Assembly (NCBI RefSeq): GCF_022678645.1
Contig: NZ_JALBWV010000035.1
Location: forward strand, 1-64,000
Length of the DNA: 64,000 nucleotides
DNA from: Saccharopolyspora soli
Lineage (GTDB): Bacteria > Actinomycetota > Actinomycetes > Mycobacteriales > Pseudonocardiaceae
Direction: 5' to 3'
The stretch's first letter is position 1. Each line of letters begins with the position of its first letter. The notes below the pieces were generated by a model. The model worked only from the letters and a program-made list of their open reading frames with translations, did not search any database and was not told the origin of the DNA. Position numbers and translations under genes: made by a program. Of this stretch, positions 1 to 8,012 are shown piece by piece.

Positions 1-22
1 GGCGGCGAGTGATCGGCCAGGG

Positions 23-68
23 GTCGTGCGTGCGCAACCGGGCTGGAGCCCGGCTACGCACTCACGAC
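23..68. repeat. Family-1 palindrome (GTGAGTGCG type), copy 1
   Basis: This is an imperfect inverted repeat: a left arm starting GTCGTGCGTGCG and a right arm ending CGCACTCACGAC flank an inner CCGGGCT/AGCCCGG stem. It lies just downstream of the PqqA-like gene on the minus strand, so it could act as a transcription terminator or mRNA 3' stabiliser. Related copies lie at about 14.3, 24.2, 35.7, 48.3 and 51.2 kb. Confidence 0.75.
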
Positions 69-80
69 ACCAGCGCCTTG

Positions 81-176
81 TCAGTCCTCCAACTGCGCCA
101 CGTACATCGTCACCTCGGCCGCGCAGCCGAGCTCCTCGAACTCCGGGGTCTCCCACACTTCGAGTTGAGGCTCCAT
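81..176 (-). CDS. pqqA: PqqA-like pyrroloquinoline quinone precursor peptide (31 aa)
   Basis: This small gene encodes a 31-residue peptide whose second half reads FEELGCAAEVTMYVAQLED. PqqA peptides carry a conserved Glu-x3-Tyr pair that is cross-linked to make the redox cofactor PQQ, and the EVTMY segment here matches that pattern (Glu at about 20, Tyr at about 24). The ATG is preceded by a strong AGGGAGG ribosome site about nine bases upstream; a longer reading frame that reaches further upstream looks spurious. No pqqB, C, D or E gene is visible, but they could lie just beyond the left window edge, which is downstream of this gene. The neighbouring formaldehyde dehydrogenase fits PQQ-dependent alcohol oxidation. 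A mycofactocin precursor is unlikely because the C-terminus lacks the Val-Tyr end. Function is inferred from the motif only. Confidence 0.75.
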   Translation of the reverse strand: MEPQLEVWETPEFEELGCAAEVTMYVAQLED

Positions 177-320
177 GGCTCTCACCTCCCTCCGCCGAAC
201 TCGATTCCGGCACGGACTGCCCCGTCCAGGGCCGATCGTCGTTCTCGGCGCACGGGTGCGCAGGGCTCGGTGACACGATCGCGTGGCGCCGAGCGTGCCG
301 CGCGCACCGGAACACGAGTG

Positions 321-362
321 GTGGTTCTCCGAGGGCTGCCCCTCGAACCCTCGGAGAACCAC
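321..362 (-). terminator. Strong hairpin terminator after the formaldehyde dehydrogenase gene
   Basis: A perfect 15-bp inverted repeat (321-335 with 348-362, arm GTGGTTCTCCGAGGG) encloses a 12-base loop. It starts 13 bases after the stop codon of the dehydrogenase gene on the minus strand. There is no clear U tract, as is common for actinobacterial terminators. It separates the dehydrogenase from the PqqA-like gene, so the two are probably not one simple transcript. Confidence 0.7.
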
Positions 363-374
363 CGGTCCATCGCC

Positions 375-1589
375 CTACGCGGCGACGCTGCCGTGCGGGT
401 CGATGACGTACTTCCTGGCTTCCCCGCGGTCGAACTCGGCGTAGCCCTGGGGCGCCTGATCCAAGCTGATGGTGGTGGCGTTGACCGCCTTGGCGATCTC
501 GGCCTTGCCGGAGAGGATCATGTTCATCAGCTTCCGGTTGTACCGCTTGACCGGGCACTGACCCGTGGTGAAGGAGTGGGACTTGGCCCAACCGAGGCCC
601 AGCCGCACACCGATCTGGCCGATCTTCGCGTTCTCGTCGATGCCGCCGGGATCGCCGGTCACGTAGAGGCCGGGAATGCCCAGCGAGGCGCCCGCCCGCG
701 CGATGGCCATGACGTCGTTGAGCACGGTGGCTGGTGCCTCCGCGGCGTCCTTGCCGTGCCCGCGGGCCTCGAAACCGACCGCGTCGACGGCGGCGTCGAC
801 CTCCGGCTCACCCACGATGTCGGCGATGAGGTCGGGCAGCCCCTCGTCCTGAGCGAGGTTCACCGTCTCGCAGCCGAAGCTGCGGGCTTGCGCGAGGCGC
901 TGCTCGTTCATGTCGCCCACGATCACGACGGAAGCGCCGAGCAGCTGTGCCGCGTGCGCGGCGGCCAGGCCGACCGGGCCCGCGCCAGCGACGTACACAG
1001 TGGACCCCGTGGTCACGCCAGCGGTGTAGGCGCCGTGATAACCCGTCGGGAAGATGTCCGACAGCATGGTGAGATCCAGGATCTTCTCCAGCGCCTGGTC
1101 GCGATCCGGGAACTTCAGCAGGTTGAAGTCCGCGTAGGGCACCATCACGTATTCGGCCTGCCCGCCGACCCAGCCACCCATGTCGACGTAGCCGTACGCG
1201 GCACCGGCGCGCGCTGGGTTGACGTTGAGGCAGATGCCGGTCTTGCCCTCGTCGCACATGCGGCAGCGACCGCAGGCGATGTTGAACGGCACCGAGCAGA
1301 TGTCGCCGGGCTGGACGAAGAGCACGTCGTCGCCGACTTCGACGATCTCACCGGTGATCTCGTGCCCGAGGCTCTGCCCGACGGGCGCCGTGGTGCGCCC
1401 CCGGACCATGTGTTGATCACTGCCGCAGATGTTGGTCGTCACGAGTTTGAGGATCGCGGCGTGCGGCGCCTGCCGCTTGATGCCCAGGCCCCTGACCACG
1501 TCATCCGGCAGTTCCAGCTTGGGGTAGTCGATCGTTTCAACGGCGACCTTGCCCGGTCCCTTGTAAACGACTACGCGGTTTCCCGGCAT
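375..1589 (-). CDS. fdhA: Glutathione-independent formaldehyde dehydrogenase (zinc, NAD)
   Basis: This 404-residue protein belongs to the zinc-containing medium-chain alcohol dehydrogenase superfamily and matches the glutathione-independent formaldehyde dehydrogenase branch (about 400 residues), which carries tightly bound NAD and oxidises or dismutates aldehydes. Visible elements are the catalytic-zinc ligands Cys55 and His76 in a GHEITGEIVEVG context, the structural-zinc cysteines 106, 109, 112 and 120, and the dinucleotide-binding GAGPVGLAAA motif near residue 190. The ATG at 1589 was chosen because AAGGGAAG stands just upstream; a longer in-frame start at 1661 lacks this. It is followed by a strong hairpin and then the PqqA-like gene. 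Removal of formaldehyde made by a PQQ-dependent alcohol dehydrogenase is a reasonable inferred role; other aldehydes are possible substrates. Confidence 0.88.
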   Translation of the reverse strand: MPGNRVVVYKGPGKVAVETIDYPKLELPDDVVRGLGIKRQAPHAAILKLVTTNICGSDQHMVRGRTTAPVGQSLGHEITGEIVEVGDDVLFVQPGDICSVPFNIACGRCRMCDEGKTGICLNVNPARAGAAYGYVDMGGWVGGQAEYVMVPYADFNLLKFPDRDQALEKILDLTMLSDIFPTGYHGAYTAGVTTGSTVYVAGAGPVGLAAAHAAQLLGASVVIVGDMNEQRLAQARSFGCETVNLAQDEGLPDLIADIVGEPEVDAAVDAVGFEARGHGKDAAEAPATVLNDVMAIARAGASLGIPGLYVTGDPGGIDENAKIGQIGVRLGLGWAKSHSFTTGQCPVKRYNRKLMNMILSGKAEIAKAVNATTISLDQAPQGYAEFDRGEARKYVIDPHGSVAA

Positions 1590-1905
1590 AAGCTTCCCTT
1601 CCAATCCGCGTCGTTGCAGATGTGCGAGCGCCCTGCCGTGCTGCGCTATCGAATTACGCATATTGCGACAGTTGAATGCGGACCTTATTCGGTTGATCTT
1701 TCAAACAGCAAGGAAACTGTGCGGAACGGGAGCGGCCGGGCAACGAGCGGCGCCCACCGCACAACAACCGGTCAACGCCGCGAACGCGAAGCTGCTGAGA
1801 CCAGGAGCCCGAGTCGATCGCGCCGGGCCTGAGATGCCGCTGAGCGGCGCGGCCAGAGTACTACAGTGCTGCCTGCGCCAAAGTTGGTCGTTGTGGGGTT
1901 GGCGG
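1590..1905. other. Divergent intergenic region
   Basis: This stretch of about 316 bases separates the formaldehyde dehydrogenase gene (leftward) from the spermidine-synthase-like gene (rightward) and should hold both promoters. It is locally AT-richer at 1650-1710. No convincing paired -35 and -10 boxes, operator palindrome or RNA gene was seen. Part of it could be coding if the rightward gene starts at the TTG at 1663 or the ATG at 1834. Confidence 0.4.
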
Positions 1906-2775
1906 GTGGTTGGTTTGGATCGGCGGCGGATCGAGGCCGGTTGCCGGTTCGGGGTCGCTGAATTGATTCCCGATCGGCTTCGGGAACTCGGCTGGACCGT
2001 TGCGGTTGATGGCGTATCGCAGTCCTATGTGGATCTCGGGGATCCGACTTTCCTGAAGATGCCCTTCGCGGCTTGGATCGGTCAGCTGATCGACCGGCAC
2101 TGGACGTCCGGCGCCCCGCTGTCGGCGCTGTTCGTCGGGGGCGCTGGTTGCACGCTGCCGCGTTACGTCGCCGCTACCCGGCCTGGTTCGGCGCAGACCG
2201 TCTACGAGCTCGACGGGCAGTTGGTCGACCTGGACCTGGTGCGTGAACATCTTGAACTCGACCGCGTTCCTGGGCTGCACGTCGCCCTGCGGGACGGTCG
2301 ATCCGGTGTCGAAGGGGCTGCGGACGGCAGCGCCGACCTCGTGGTTTCGGATGTTTTCCAGGCTGGCGACGTCGTCACCGAACTGGCGGCCGTCGAGTTC
2401 TTGTCCGAGGTCGCTCGGGTGCTGCGCCCCGGTGGGCTCTACGCCGCCAACATGTGGGATGCCGCCGATCTCGGCTTCGCGCTGCGTGCGGTCGCTTCCG
2501 TCGCCGCGGTCTTCCCGCACGTCCTGGTCATCGCCCAGCCCGGCGTGCTGTTGCGCAGCCGTCCCGGCAACGTCGTGGTCGCCGCGTCCACCAGCAGTCT
2601 TCCGATGGCGGAGCTGGTCGAGTGGGGCGCGGTCGCGGAAACCCGCGTTTCCTGCTTGACGCCGACCCAGCTGGCCGCGGTCTGCGGAACGGCTGCTCCG
2701 TTGACCGAGGCCGATCCGCTGGCCAACCCCGTGCCGCCGGTGCACGGGTGGGGGTACGGATCCCGCTTCGCCTGA
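1906..2775 (+). CDS. Spermidine/spermine synthase-fold methyltransferase-like protein
   Basis: The protein (289 residues from the GTG at 1906) resembles the polyamine synthase family of actinobacteria. The start of the fold is recognisable in VDGVSQSYVDLGDPTFLKM. A Rossmann nucleotide motif LFVGGAGCTLPRYVAAT follows, then an acidic residue after the next strand (YELDGQLVDL), and a DLVVSDVF segment where spermidine synthases place the catalytic Asp. Many such actinobacterial proteins are uncharacterised and may not make polyamines. The start is uncertain: GTG 1906 has GGGG nine bases upstream, while ATG 1834 and TTG 1663 are in-frame alternatives with weaker ribosome sites. It is a single gene between divergent fdhA and the lysine aminotransferase gene. 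Confidence 0.7.
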   Translation: MVGLDRRRIEAGCRFGVAELIPDRLRELGWTVAVDGVSQSYVDLGDPTFLKMPFAAWIGQLIDRHWTSGAPLSALFVGGAGCTLPRYVAATRPGSAQTVYELDGQLVDLDLVREHLELDRVPGLHVALRDGRSGVEGAADGSADLVVSDVFQAGDVVTELAAVEFLSEVARVLRPGGLYAANMWDAADLGFALRAVASVAAVFPHVLVIAQPGVLLRSRPGNVVVAASTSSLPMAELVEWGAVAETRVSCLTPTQLAAVCGTAAPLTEADPLANPVPPVHGWGYGSRFA

Positions 2776-2975
2776 CCTCGGCCAGCCCATCGGGGGTCCG
2801 GCGGCCGGGTGGTGAGTTCGTCGTGGTCGACCGCCGCCTGGGCACGGCAAAAGAAAATCTTTCGCTTTGACGTGGTGTTTACGGAAATATGTTGCTTATT
2901 GTCGGATCTCTGATGTAATTCTTCTTGACAAGGTGACTTGGAGTACCGCGCCTACACGGAGCCGGGAGGCCGAAC

Positions 2976-4340
2976 ATGACCGCTCAGCAGGAGACCGTTC
3001 GCGACGTGGCAACCGATGTCCCCACCCCGCGCGCCGCGGCGAGCGACGCCGTGACGGCGCTGCGGGAGCACGTGACCGGTGACCTGTTGGACATCGTGGT
3101 GGACCTCGCCGCAGGTGAAGGCTGCCGGATCCGCGACGTCCGCGACGGCACCGAATACCTCGACATGACCATGTTCTTCAGCTCGGCGCCGCTCGGGCAC
3201 GGGCATCCGGGCCTGCGCACGCCCGACTTCGAGGCGGCACTGGTGCGCGCCGGGCGGATCAAGCCGTCCAACCCGGACTTCGCCACCGTCGAGCAGGCCC
3301 GCTTCGCCGAGACCTTCCGCCGCGTGGTCGGCGTACCGGACCTTCCGCTGCTGTTCTTCATCGACGGCGGCACGCTCGCGGTGGAGAACGCGCTGAAGGT
3401 CGCCTTCGACTGGAAGACGAAGGTCAACGCGCGCGCCGGGATCGCGGCGCGCGGTTCTCGCGTGCTGCACCTGGAACGCGCCTTCCACGGCCGCAGCGGC
3501 TACACGCTCTCGCTGACCAACACCGATCCGGCGAAGATCCGCGACTACCCGATGTTCGACTGGCCGCGCATTCCGAGCCCGGCGGTCGAACCGGGCGAGC
3601 GCTGGGATGTCACCGAACTGCTGCCGGAGGAAGTGGTTGCGCTCGACGCCGCCCGCGCCGCGCTGCGCAGGTACGGCCGGGAGATCGCCTGCTTCGTGTA
3701 CGAGCCGATCCAGGGCGAGGGCGGCGATCGGCACCTGCGGCCCCGGTTCCTGCGGGCCGTGCAGGAACTCTGCCGGGAGCACGACGTGCTCACCGTCGCC
3801 GACGAGGTGCAGACCGGTGCGCTGACCGGGCAGCCCTGGGCGCACCAGGCGTTGGGCCTGGAGCCCGACCTGGTGGCGTTCGGCAAGCGCCTGCAGGTGT
3901 GCGGGGTGATGGGCGGGCGCCGGGTGCTGGAGGTCGCCGACAACGCCTTCCGCGAACCCAGCCGGATCAGCTCCACCTGGGGCGGCTCGCTGGTCGACAT
4001 GGTGCGCGCGACCAGGATCCTGGAGGTCGTCGAGCGCGAGGACCTGTTCGAGCACAGCCGGTCGATGGGCGACCTGCTGCTGGGCGAGCTGCGCGACCTG
4101 GCGGTGGAATTCCCGGCGGTGATCCGCGCCCCGCGCGGCCGGGGCCTGATGTGCGCGATCACCTTCCACGACCCGGCCCAGCGGGACCGGGCGATCGCGA
4201 TCGCCCGCGAGACCTACCGAACGCTGTTCCTGCCGTCCGGCCCGGACTCGCTGCGCTGCCGCCCACCCCTGTCGGTCCGCCCGGAGGAGATCGTCGACGC
4301 CGTCGCGGCGCTCCGCAAGACCCTCGCTGACCTGGGCTGA
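2976..4340 (+). CDS. lat: L-lysine 6-aminotransferase
   Basis: This is a PLP-dependent class III aminotransferase of 454 residues. It transfers the epsilon-amino group of lysine to 2-oxoglutarate, giving 2-aminoadipate semialdehyde (cyclised to piperideine-6-carboxylate). The Lat branch is recognisable by AGRIKPSNPDFATVEQ, LLFFIDGGTLAVENALK, HLERAFHGRSGYTLSLTNT and the PLP site LVAFGKRLQVCGVM, in which Lys304 should bind PLP and Asp276 (VADEVQTG) the pyridine nitrogen. The ATG is preceded by GGGAGG. Upstream sequence (2850-2930) is AT-rich and contains a TTGACA at 2925-2930. No beta-lactam genes are nearby, so a role in lysine catabolism or stationary-phase physiology, as for mycobacterial Lat, is more likely than cephamycin synthesis. 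Confidence 0.93.
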   Translation: MTAQQETVRDVATDVPTPRAAASDAVTALREHVTGDLLDIVVDLAAGEGCRIRDVRDGTEYLDMTMFFSSAPLGHGHPGLRTPDFEAALVRAGRIKPSNPDFATVEQARFAETFRRVVGVPDLPLLFFIDGGTLAVENALKVAFDWKTKVNARAGIAARGSRVLHLERAFHGRSGYTLSLTNTDPAKIRDYPMFDWPRIPSPAVEPGERWDVTELLPEEVVALDAARAALRRYGREIACFVYEPIQGEGGDRHLRPRFLRAVQELCREHDVLTVADEVQTGALTGQPWAHQALGLEPDLVAFGKRLQVCGVMGGRRVLEVADNAFREPSRISSTWGGSLVDMVRATRILEVVEREDLFEHSRSMGDLLLGELRDLAVEFPAVIRAPRGRGLMCAITFHDPAQRDRAIAIARETYRTLFLPSGPDSLRCRPPLSVRPEEIVDAVAALRKTLADLG

Positions 4341-4344
4341 CCCA

Positions 4345-4941
4345 TCAGATCCAGCCTTCTTCCCAGGCGTGGCGGGCCGCTTCGTGGCGGGTTGCCACGC
4401 CGAGCTTGGTCATCGCCGACGACAGGTAGTTGCGGACCGTGCCCGGCGCCAGGTGCACTGCGGCGGCGATCGTGGCGATGGTGCCGCCGCGCAGGGTGTG
4501 GCTGAGCAGTTCGAGCTCCCGATCGGTGAGCGGGCAGCTGCCCCCGGTCAGCGCGCTGGCCGCGATCTCCGGGTCGATGTAGCGGCCACCGGCGTGCACG
4601 TCGCGCAGGATCGCGGCCAACCGGGACGCCGGGGTGGTCTTGGGCACGAAGCCGCGGATCCCGGCGGCCAGCGCCCGCTTCAACACCCCTGGGCGGGCAT
4701 GCCGGGTGACCAGCACGATCGGTGTCTCCGGGCCGATGCGCTGGGCGGCCTGCACGCCGTCGAGCCCCGGCATCTCCAGGTCGAAGACCGCGATGTCCGG
4801 CTGGTGTTCGCGGACCGCTCGGATCGCGTCGTTGCCGTTGTCGCTCTGGGCGACGACGGTCAGGTCCGGCTCCAGATCGAGCAGCGCCGCCAGCGCTCCT
4901 CGGATCAGGTCTTCGTCGTCGGCCAGCACCACTCGGATCAC
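4345..4941 (-). CDS. NarL/DesR-type response regulator
   Basis: This 198-residue regulator has an N-terminal receiver domain (phosphoacceptor Asp54 in AVFDLEMPGLDG, conserved Thr79 and Lys101) and a C-terminal LuxR-type helix-turn-helix (residues about 137-187, LTDRELELL ... APGTVRNYLSSAMTKLG). Its start overlaps the stop of the histidine kinase gene by four bases (ATGA), so the pair is translationally coupled. The architecture matches the DesR/LiaR group that answers membrane or envelope stress. The probable target is the divergent ABC exporter operon and its own operon, through the palindrome at 6172-6185. Confidence 0.9.
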   Translation of the reverse strand: MIRVVLADDEDLIRGALAALLDLEPDLTVVAQSDNGNDAIRAVREHQPDIAVFDLEMPGLDGVQAAQRIGPETPIVLVTRHARPGVLKRALAAGIRGFVPKTTPASRLAAILRDVHAGGRYIDPEIAASALTGGSCPLTDRELELLSHTLRGGTIATIAAAVHLAPGTVRNYLSSAMTKLGVATRHEAARHAWEEGWI

Positions 4942-6143
4942 GGCGTCCTCCCGGGTTCCTCAGCGGATCCGCGCAGCTCGAACCGATCATCGACCCGGTC
5001 CGTGTCGACCCACCCGCCCAGCGTGCCGAACCGCTGCCGCAGCCCGTCGATGCCGGACCCGCTGGCGCCGTTCGGCGGGTTCGCGCGGTCGTTGCGCAAC
5101 ACGACGAGCGTGCGGGAGCCGTCGACGCAAATGCTGAGCTCGCACCGTTCGGCGTGGGAATGCCGCAGGATGTTCGTCGTGCCCTCGCGCACCAGCGCGC
5201 CGAACAGCGGTTGCAGCGGCGGCGGAACCCGCGTCGCATCACCGTCCACTGTGGTCTGGATGCCAGCCGCTTCCAGGATTTCGCGGGCGTTGTCCAGTTC
5301 CGTGGTGAGGTTGCTGCGTCGATACCCCTGCACGACTTCGCGGGTGTCCTTGAGCGCGGTTCGGGCGAGTTCGGCCACCTCGGCGGCTTGCCTGCGGGCC
5401 GCGTCGTCGTCGGTGCCGACGAGCCGTTCGGCCAGTTCCGCCTTCAACGCGATCGCCTGCAGGTGGTGGCCCTGGATGTCGTGCAGATCGGCGGCGAACC
5501 GGAGGCGCTCCTTCGCGATGGCCAACTCGGCGCTCACCGCACGGGCGCGGTCCAGTTCGAGCACGATGTCCCAGAACCACGCGACCCCCACCATCAGGGA
5601 AACGATCACTCCGACGATGAGCATGATGTAGACACCGGTGTCCACAGCCAGCAGGGGATTGATCGGGGAGACCGCGACGGCTGCGGTCACGCCGGTCAGC
5701 CCCAGGACCCCGATCGTCATCGGCCAGCGCAACCGGCGCGGCGCGGCCGAGATGTGCGCCCCGGCCAGACCGCTGAGCAGCATCGCCCACGCCAGCCCGC
5801 TCTGGTCGCGGAGCAGCGCGTAGACCATGGCACCGAGCGACAGCACGAAGACCACACCGTCGACCGCGGGTCGTTGCTCTCCACGACCGAGGCCCTTCAT
5901 CAGGCTGGCGCACAGCCGGGTGCCGTGGACCGCGATCACCAGCACGATCACCGACAGCACCACGATCTCGACCGCGTTGTAGAAGCCCTGCAAGGCACCG
6001 AGAACCAGGTTCAGCACCGGGAACGCCGCGAAGACCGGCAGCGTCGGCACGATCGACCACCAGGTGTAGCGGCGCAGGTGCCGGATGCGGCGGGGGTCGA
6101 AGTCGCCCGCGTCGGTTTCGCTCACCCGTCCAGCATCCTGCAT
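4938..6143 (-). CDS. DesK-type sensor histidine kinase
   Basis: This 401-residue membrane kinase has several predicted transmembrane helices in residues about 30-190, then a short dimerisation helix with the phosphoacceptor His221 in AADLHDIQGHHLQAIALK (HisKA_3 type), and a C-terminal ATPase domain with VVLRNDRANPPNGASGSG and GIDGLRQRFGTLGG boxes. There is no extracellular sensor domain, so the membrane helices themselves probably sense the signal, as in DesK. The ATG at 6143 was used; a GTG at 6125 (Val-Ser-Glu-Thr) is an alternative start. It heads an operon with the response regulator and is divergent from the ABC exporter. Confidence 0.9.
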   Translation of the reverse strand: MQDAGRVSETDAGDFDPRRIRHLRRYTWWSIVPTLPVFAAFPVLNLVLGALQGFYNAVEIVVLSVIVLVIAVHGTRLCASLMKGLGRGEQRPAVDGVVFVLSLGAMVYALLRDQSGLAWAMLLSGLAGAHISAAPRRLRWPMTIGVLGLTGVTAAVAVSPINPLLAVDTGVYIMLIVGVIVSLMVGVAWFWDIVLELDRARAVSAELAIAKERLRFAADLHDIQGHHLQAIALKAELAERLVGTDDDAARRQAAEVAELARTALKDTREVVQGYRRSNLTTELDNAREILEAAGIQTTVDGDATRVPPPLQPLFGALVREGTTNILRHSHAERCELSICVDGSRTLVVLRNDRANPPNGASGSGIDGLRQRFGTLGGWVDTDRVDDRFELRGSAEEPGRTP

Positions 6144-6171
6144 CCGCGGCGCGTGGACTGCTCAGTCGGCC

Positions 6172-6185
6172 ATGACATCAGTCAT
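6172..6185. promoter_or_regulatory. Candidate operator palindrome ATGAC-N4-GTCAT
   Basis: A perfect inverted repeat ATGACATCAGTCAT lies in the 121-base gap between the sensor kinase gene and the ABC exporter genes. Its position between the two divergent units suits a binding site for the linked response regulator. This is inference; only the palindrome and its location are seen. Confidence 0.45.
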
Positions 6186-6264
6186 CACTTTTCCTGACAG
6201 GACCCGTACTGGCCGCTGACGGAACGCTCTACCCACAGGTGTGTGGCCCGGCGAGCCTGGACGC

Positions 6265-7164
6265 ATGACATCACCGGTGATCAGGGTGAGCGGGTTGCGC
6301 TGTCGCTACGGCGACTTCGAAGCGGTCCGCGGCATCGACTTCGAGGTGCGGCAGGGCGAACTGTTCGCGCTGCTGGGCACCAACGGCGCGGGCAAGACGA
6401 CCGCGCTGGAGACCATCGAGGGGCATCGCGCACCGGCTGCCGGGGCGGTCCAGGTCTTCGGGCGGGATCCCCGGCAGGATCGCGCAGCGGTGCGCCGCCG
6501 GACCGGGATCATGTTGCAGGAAAGCGGGTTCGCCGGTGACCTGACGGTGCTCGAAACTGCGGAGCTGGCCAGCGCCATGCGGCACCGGAAGTCCGATGTG
6601 GACGCGACGCTGGCCGCTCTGGGACTGGCCCCGCGCCGTGCGGTGCGGGTCAAGCAGCTCTCCGGCGGTGAGCGGCGTCGGCTGGACCTCGCACTCGCCG
6701 TGCTCGGCGATCCGGAACTGCTGTTCCTCGACGAGCCGACCACCGGGATGGACCCGGAATCCCGCCGCGCCACCTGGGACCTGGTGCGCGGCTTGCTCGC
6801 TCGCGGTACGACGGTGCTGCTGACCACGCATTACCTCGAAGAGGCCGAACGGCTGGCGCACCGGCTGGCGATCATGCACCAGGGCCGCATCGCGGTGTCC
6901 GGCCGACTGGTCGACGTGCTGGCCAGCGAGCAGGCGCGGATCAGCTTCGACGCGGGGTGCCCGGTCCAGCTGCCGCCGCTAGCCGGAATGGCCAGAACCG
7001 CTGGCACCCGCGTCGAAATCCGCACGCCGGAGTTGCAGGGGGATCTGCACCTGCTGCTGCGGTGGGCCGACGCGCAGCGGCTGGAACTCGCCGGACTGCG
7101 CGCCCACCAGGCATCGCTCGACGACATCTTCCACGCCGTCCGCCAGGAGGTGACCACCCGATGA
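6265..7164 (+). CDS. ABC exporter ATP-binding protein
   Basis: This 299-residue ATPase has a Walker A motif GTNGAGKTT (38-46), the signature LSGGERRRLDLALAV, the Walker B segment ELLFLDEPTTGMD and the H-loop LLTTHYLEEAERLAHR. The C-terminal 80 residues match the DrrA/CcmA-like regulatory extension of multidrug and antibiotic exporters. The ATG at 6265 was preferred to an in-frame GTG at 6241. Its last four bases overlap the start of the permease gene. With the divergent two-component pair this forms a typical envelope-stress or antimicrobial export module; the substrate is unknown. Confidence 0.9.
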   Translation: MTSPVIRVSGLRCRYGDFEAVRGIDFEVRQGELFALLGTNGAGKTTALETIEGHRAPAAGAVQVFGRDPRQDRAAVRRRTGIMLQESGFAGDLTVLETAELASAMRHRKSDVDATLAALGLAPRRAVRVKQLSGGERRRLDLALAVLGDPELLFLDEPTTGMDPESRRATWDLVRGLLARGTTVLLTTHYLEEAERLAHRLAIMHQGRIAVSGRLVDVLASEQARISFDAGCPVQLPPLAGMARTAGTRVEIRTPELQGDLHLLLRWADAQRLELAGLRAHQASLDDIFHAVRQEVTTR

Positions 7165-7886
7165 GCGGCGCAGTCCTCGCCCTGAGCCGGGCCGAAGCGA
7201 AGTTGTTGCTGCGCAACAAGACTGTCGCGACCAGCGCGACGTTGCTGCCGATGCTGATGGGCTTCTTCCTGGCGCATTCGGTGCCGGAGAACGCGGGCGC
7301 GCCGGTCTGGTCGACGACGCTTTCCTTGCAACTGCTGATGGTTCTCGGGTTCACGGTCTACTTCACGGTGACCGCGGCGTTGACCAGCCGCCGCGAAGAC
7401 CTGTACCTGAAGCGATTGCGCAGCGGGGAGCCGTCGGAGTCGGCGATCCTGACCGGCCTGCTGGCTCCGGTGGTCGTCCTGGGCATCGTCCAGGCGGTCG
7501 CGGTGCTCGTGATCGCGGCAGTCCTGGGAGCACCAGTGGTGGCGAATCCGCTGCTGCTGGCGGTCGCGATGCTCGTCGGAACGGCGCTGTGCGTGGCGGC
7601 GGGCGCTGCGACGAGCGGCCGGACATCCACCGCGGAACAGGCGCAGATCACCACGCTGCCGTGGTTCTTCGTCCTGATCGGCGGCGCGATGTGGATGTCG
7701 ATGAGCGCCGAGGTAACGCCGATCATGCTCGCCGTGCCGGGCGGCGCGTTCGCGGACCTGGTACGCCGCTCGATGTCGGGCGAGGACGCACTCGGCGCCC
7801 TCCCAGCCCTCGGTGCGCTGCTGGCTTGGACGGTACTGCTGACGATCCTGTCCCGAGCATGGTTCCGCTGGGAACCCCGCACTTGA
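7161..7886 (+). CDS. ABC-2 type exporter permease
   Basis: This 241-residue membrane protein has about six hydrophobic helices and the ABC-2 permease layout: a cytoplasmic N-terminus (LSRAEAKLLLRNKTV), then a first membrane span, and an amphipathic region TSRREDLYLKRLRSGE after the second span. The gene overlaps the ATPase gene by ATGA and has AGGAGG upstream, so the two are co-translated. It is the membrane half of the exporter controlled, by inference, by the adjacent DesK/DesR-like pair. Confidence 0.88.
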   Translation: MSGAVLALSRAEAKLLLRNKTVATSATLLPMLMGFFLAHSVPENAGAPVWSTTLSLQLLMVLGFTVYFTVTAALTSRREDLYLKRLRSGEPSESAILTGLLAPVVVLGIVQAVAVLVIAAVLGAPVVANPLLLAVAMLVGTALCVAAGAATSGRTSTAEQAQITTLPWFFVLIGGAMWMSMSAEVTPIMLAVPGGAFADLVRRSMSGEDALGALPALGALLAWTVLLTILSRAWFRWEPRT

Positions 7887-7906
7887 CGGCACCGCCGCGT
7901 CTTCGA

Positions 7907-7955
7907 GGTGAGGGGCACCCTTTACCAAGTAAGTTGGTAAAGGGTGCCCCTCACC
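7907..7955. repeat. Family-2 palindrome (GGTGAGGGGCACC type), copy 1, perfect
   Basis: This is a perfect inverted repeat with 22-bp arms (7907-7928 and 7934-7955) and a 5-base loop GTAAG. It sits between the convergent ABC permease and pmt genes and could serve as a bidirectional terminator. Similar copies recur across the window. Confidence 0.85.
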
Positions 7956-8012
7956 CACCATTCCATCGGGTGATCCAGGAGGGCCGCGACCGACAACGAG
8001 TTCGGGAACGGG

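Noticed and set aside
81..176. Mycofactocin precursor instead of PqqA
   Set aside because: MftA ends in a Val-Tyr dipeptide, whereas this peptide has an internal EVTMY and ends in Glu-Asp.
9..1832. A 607-codon open frame opposite the formaldehyde dehydrogenase gene, and many similar long antisense frames
   Set aside because: High GC produces long stop-free antisense frames. The products are Arg/Ala/Pro-rich or low in family motifs, lack ribosome sites, and lie opposite well-recognised genes.
2976..4340. Start of a cephamycin-type beta-lactam cluster, suggested by lysine 6-aminotransferase
   Set aside because: No pcbAB, pcbC or other beta-lactam genes are nearby; the neighbours are regulatory and transport genes.
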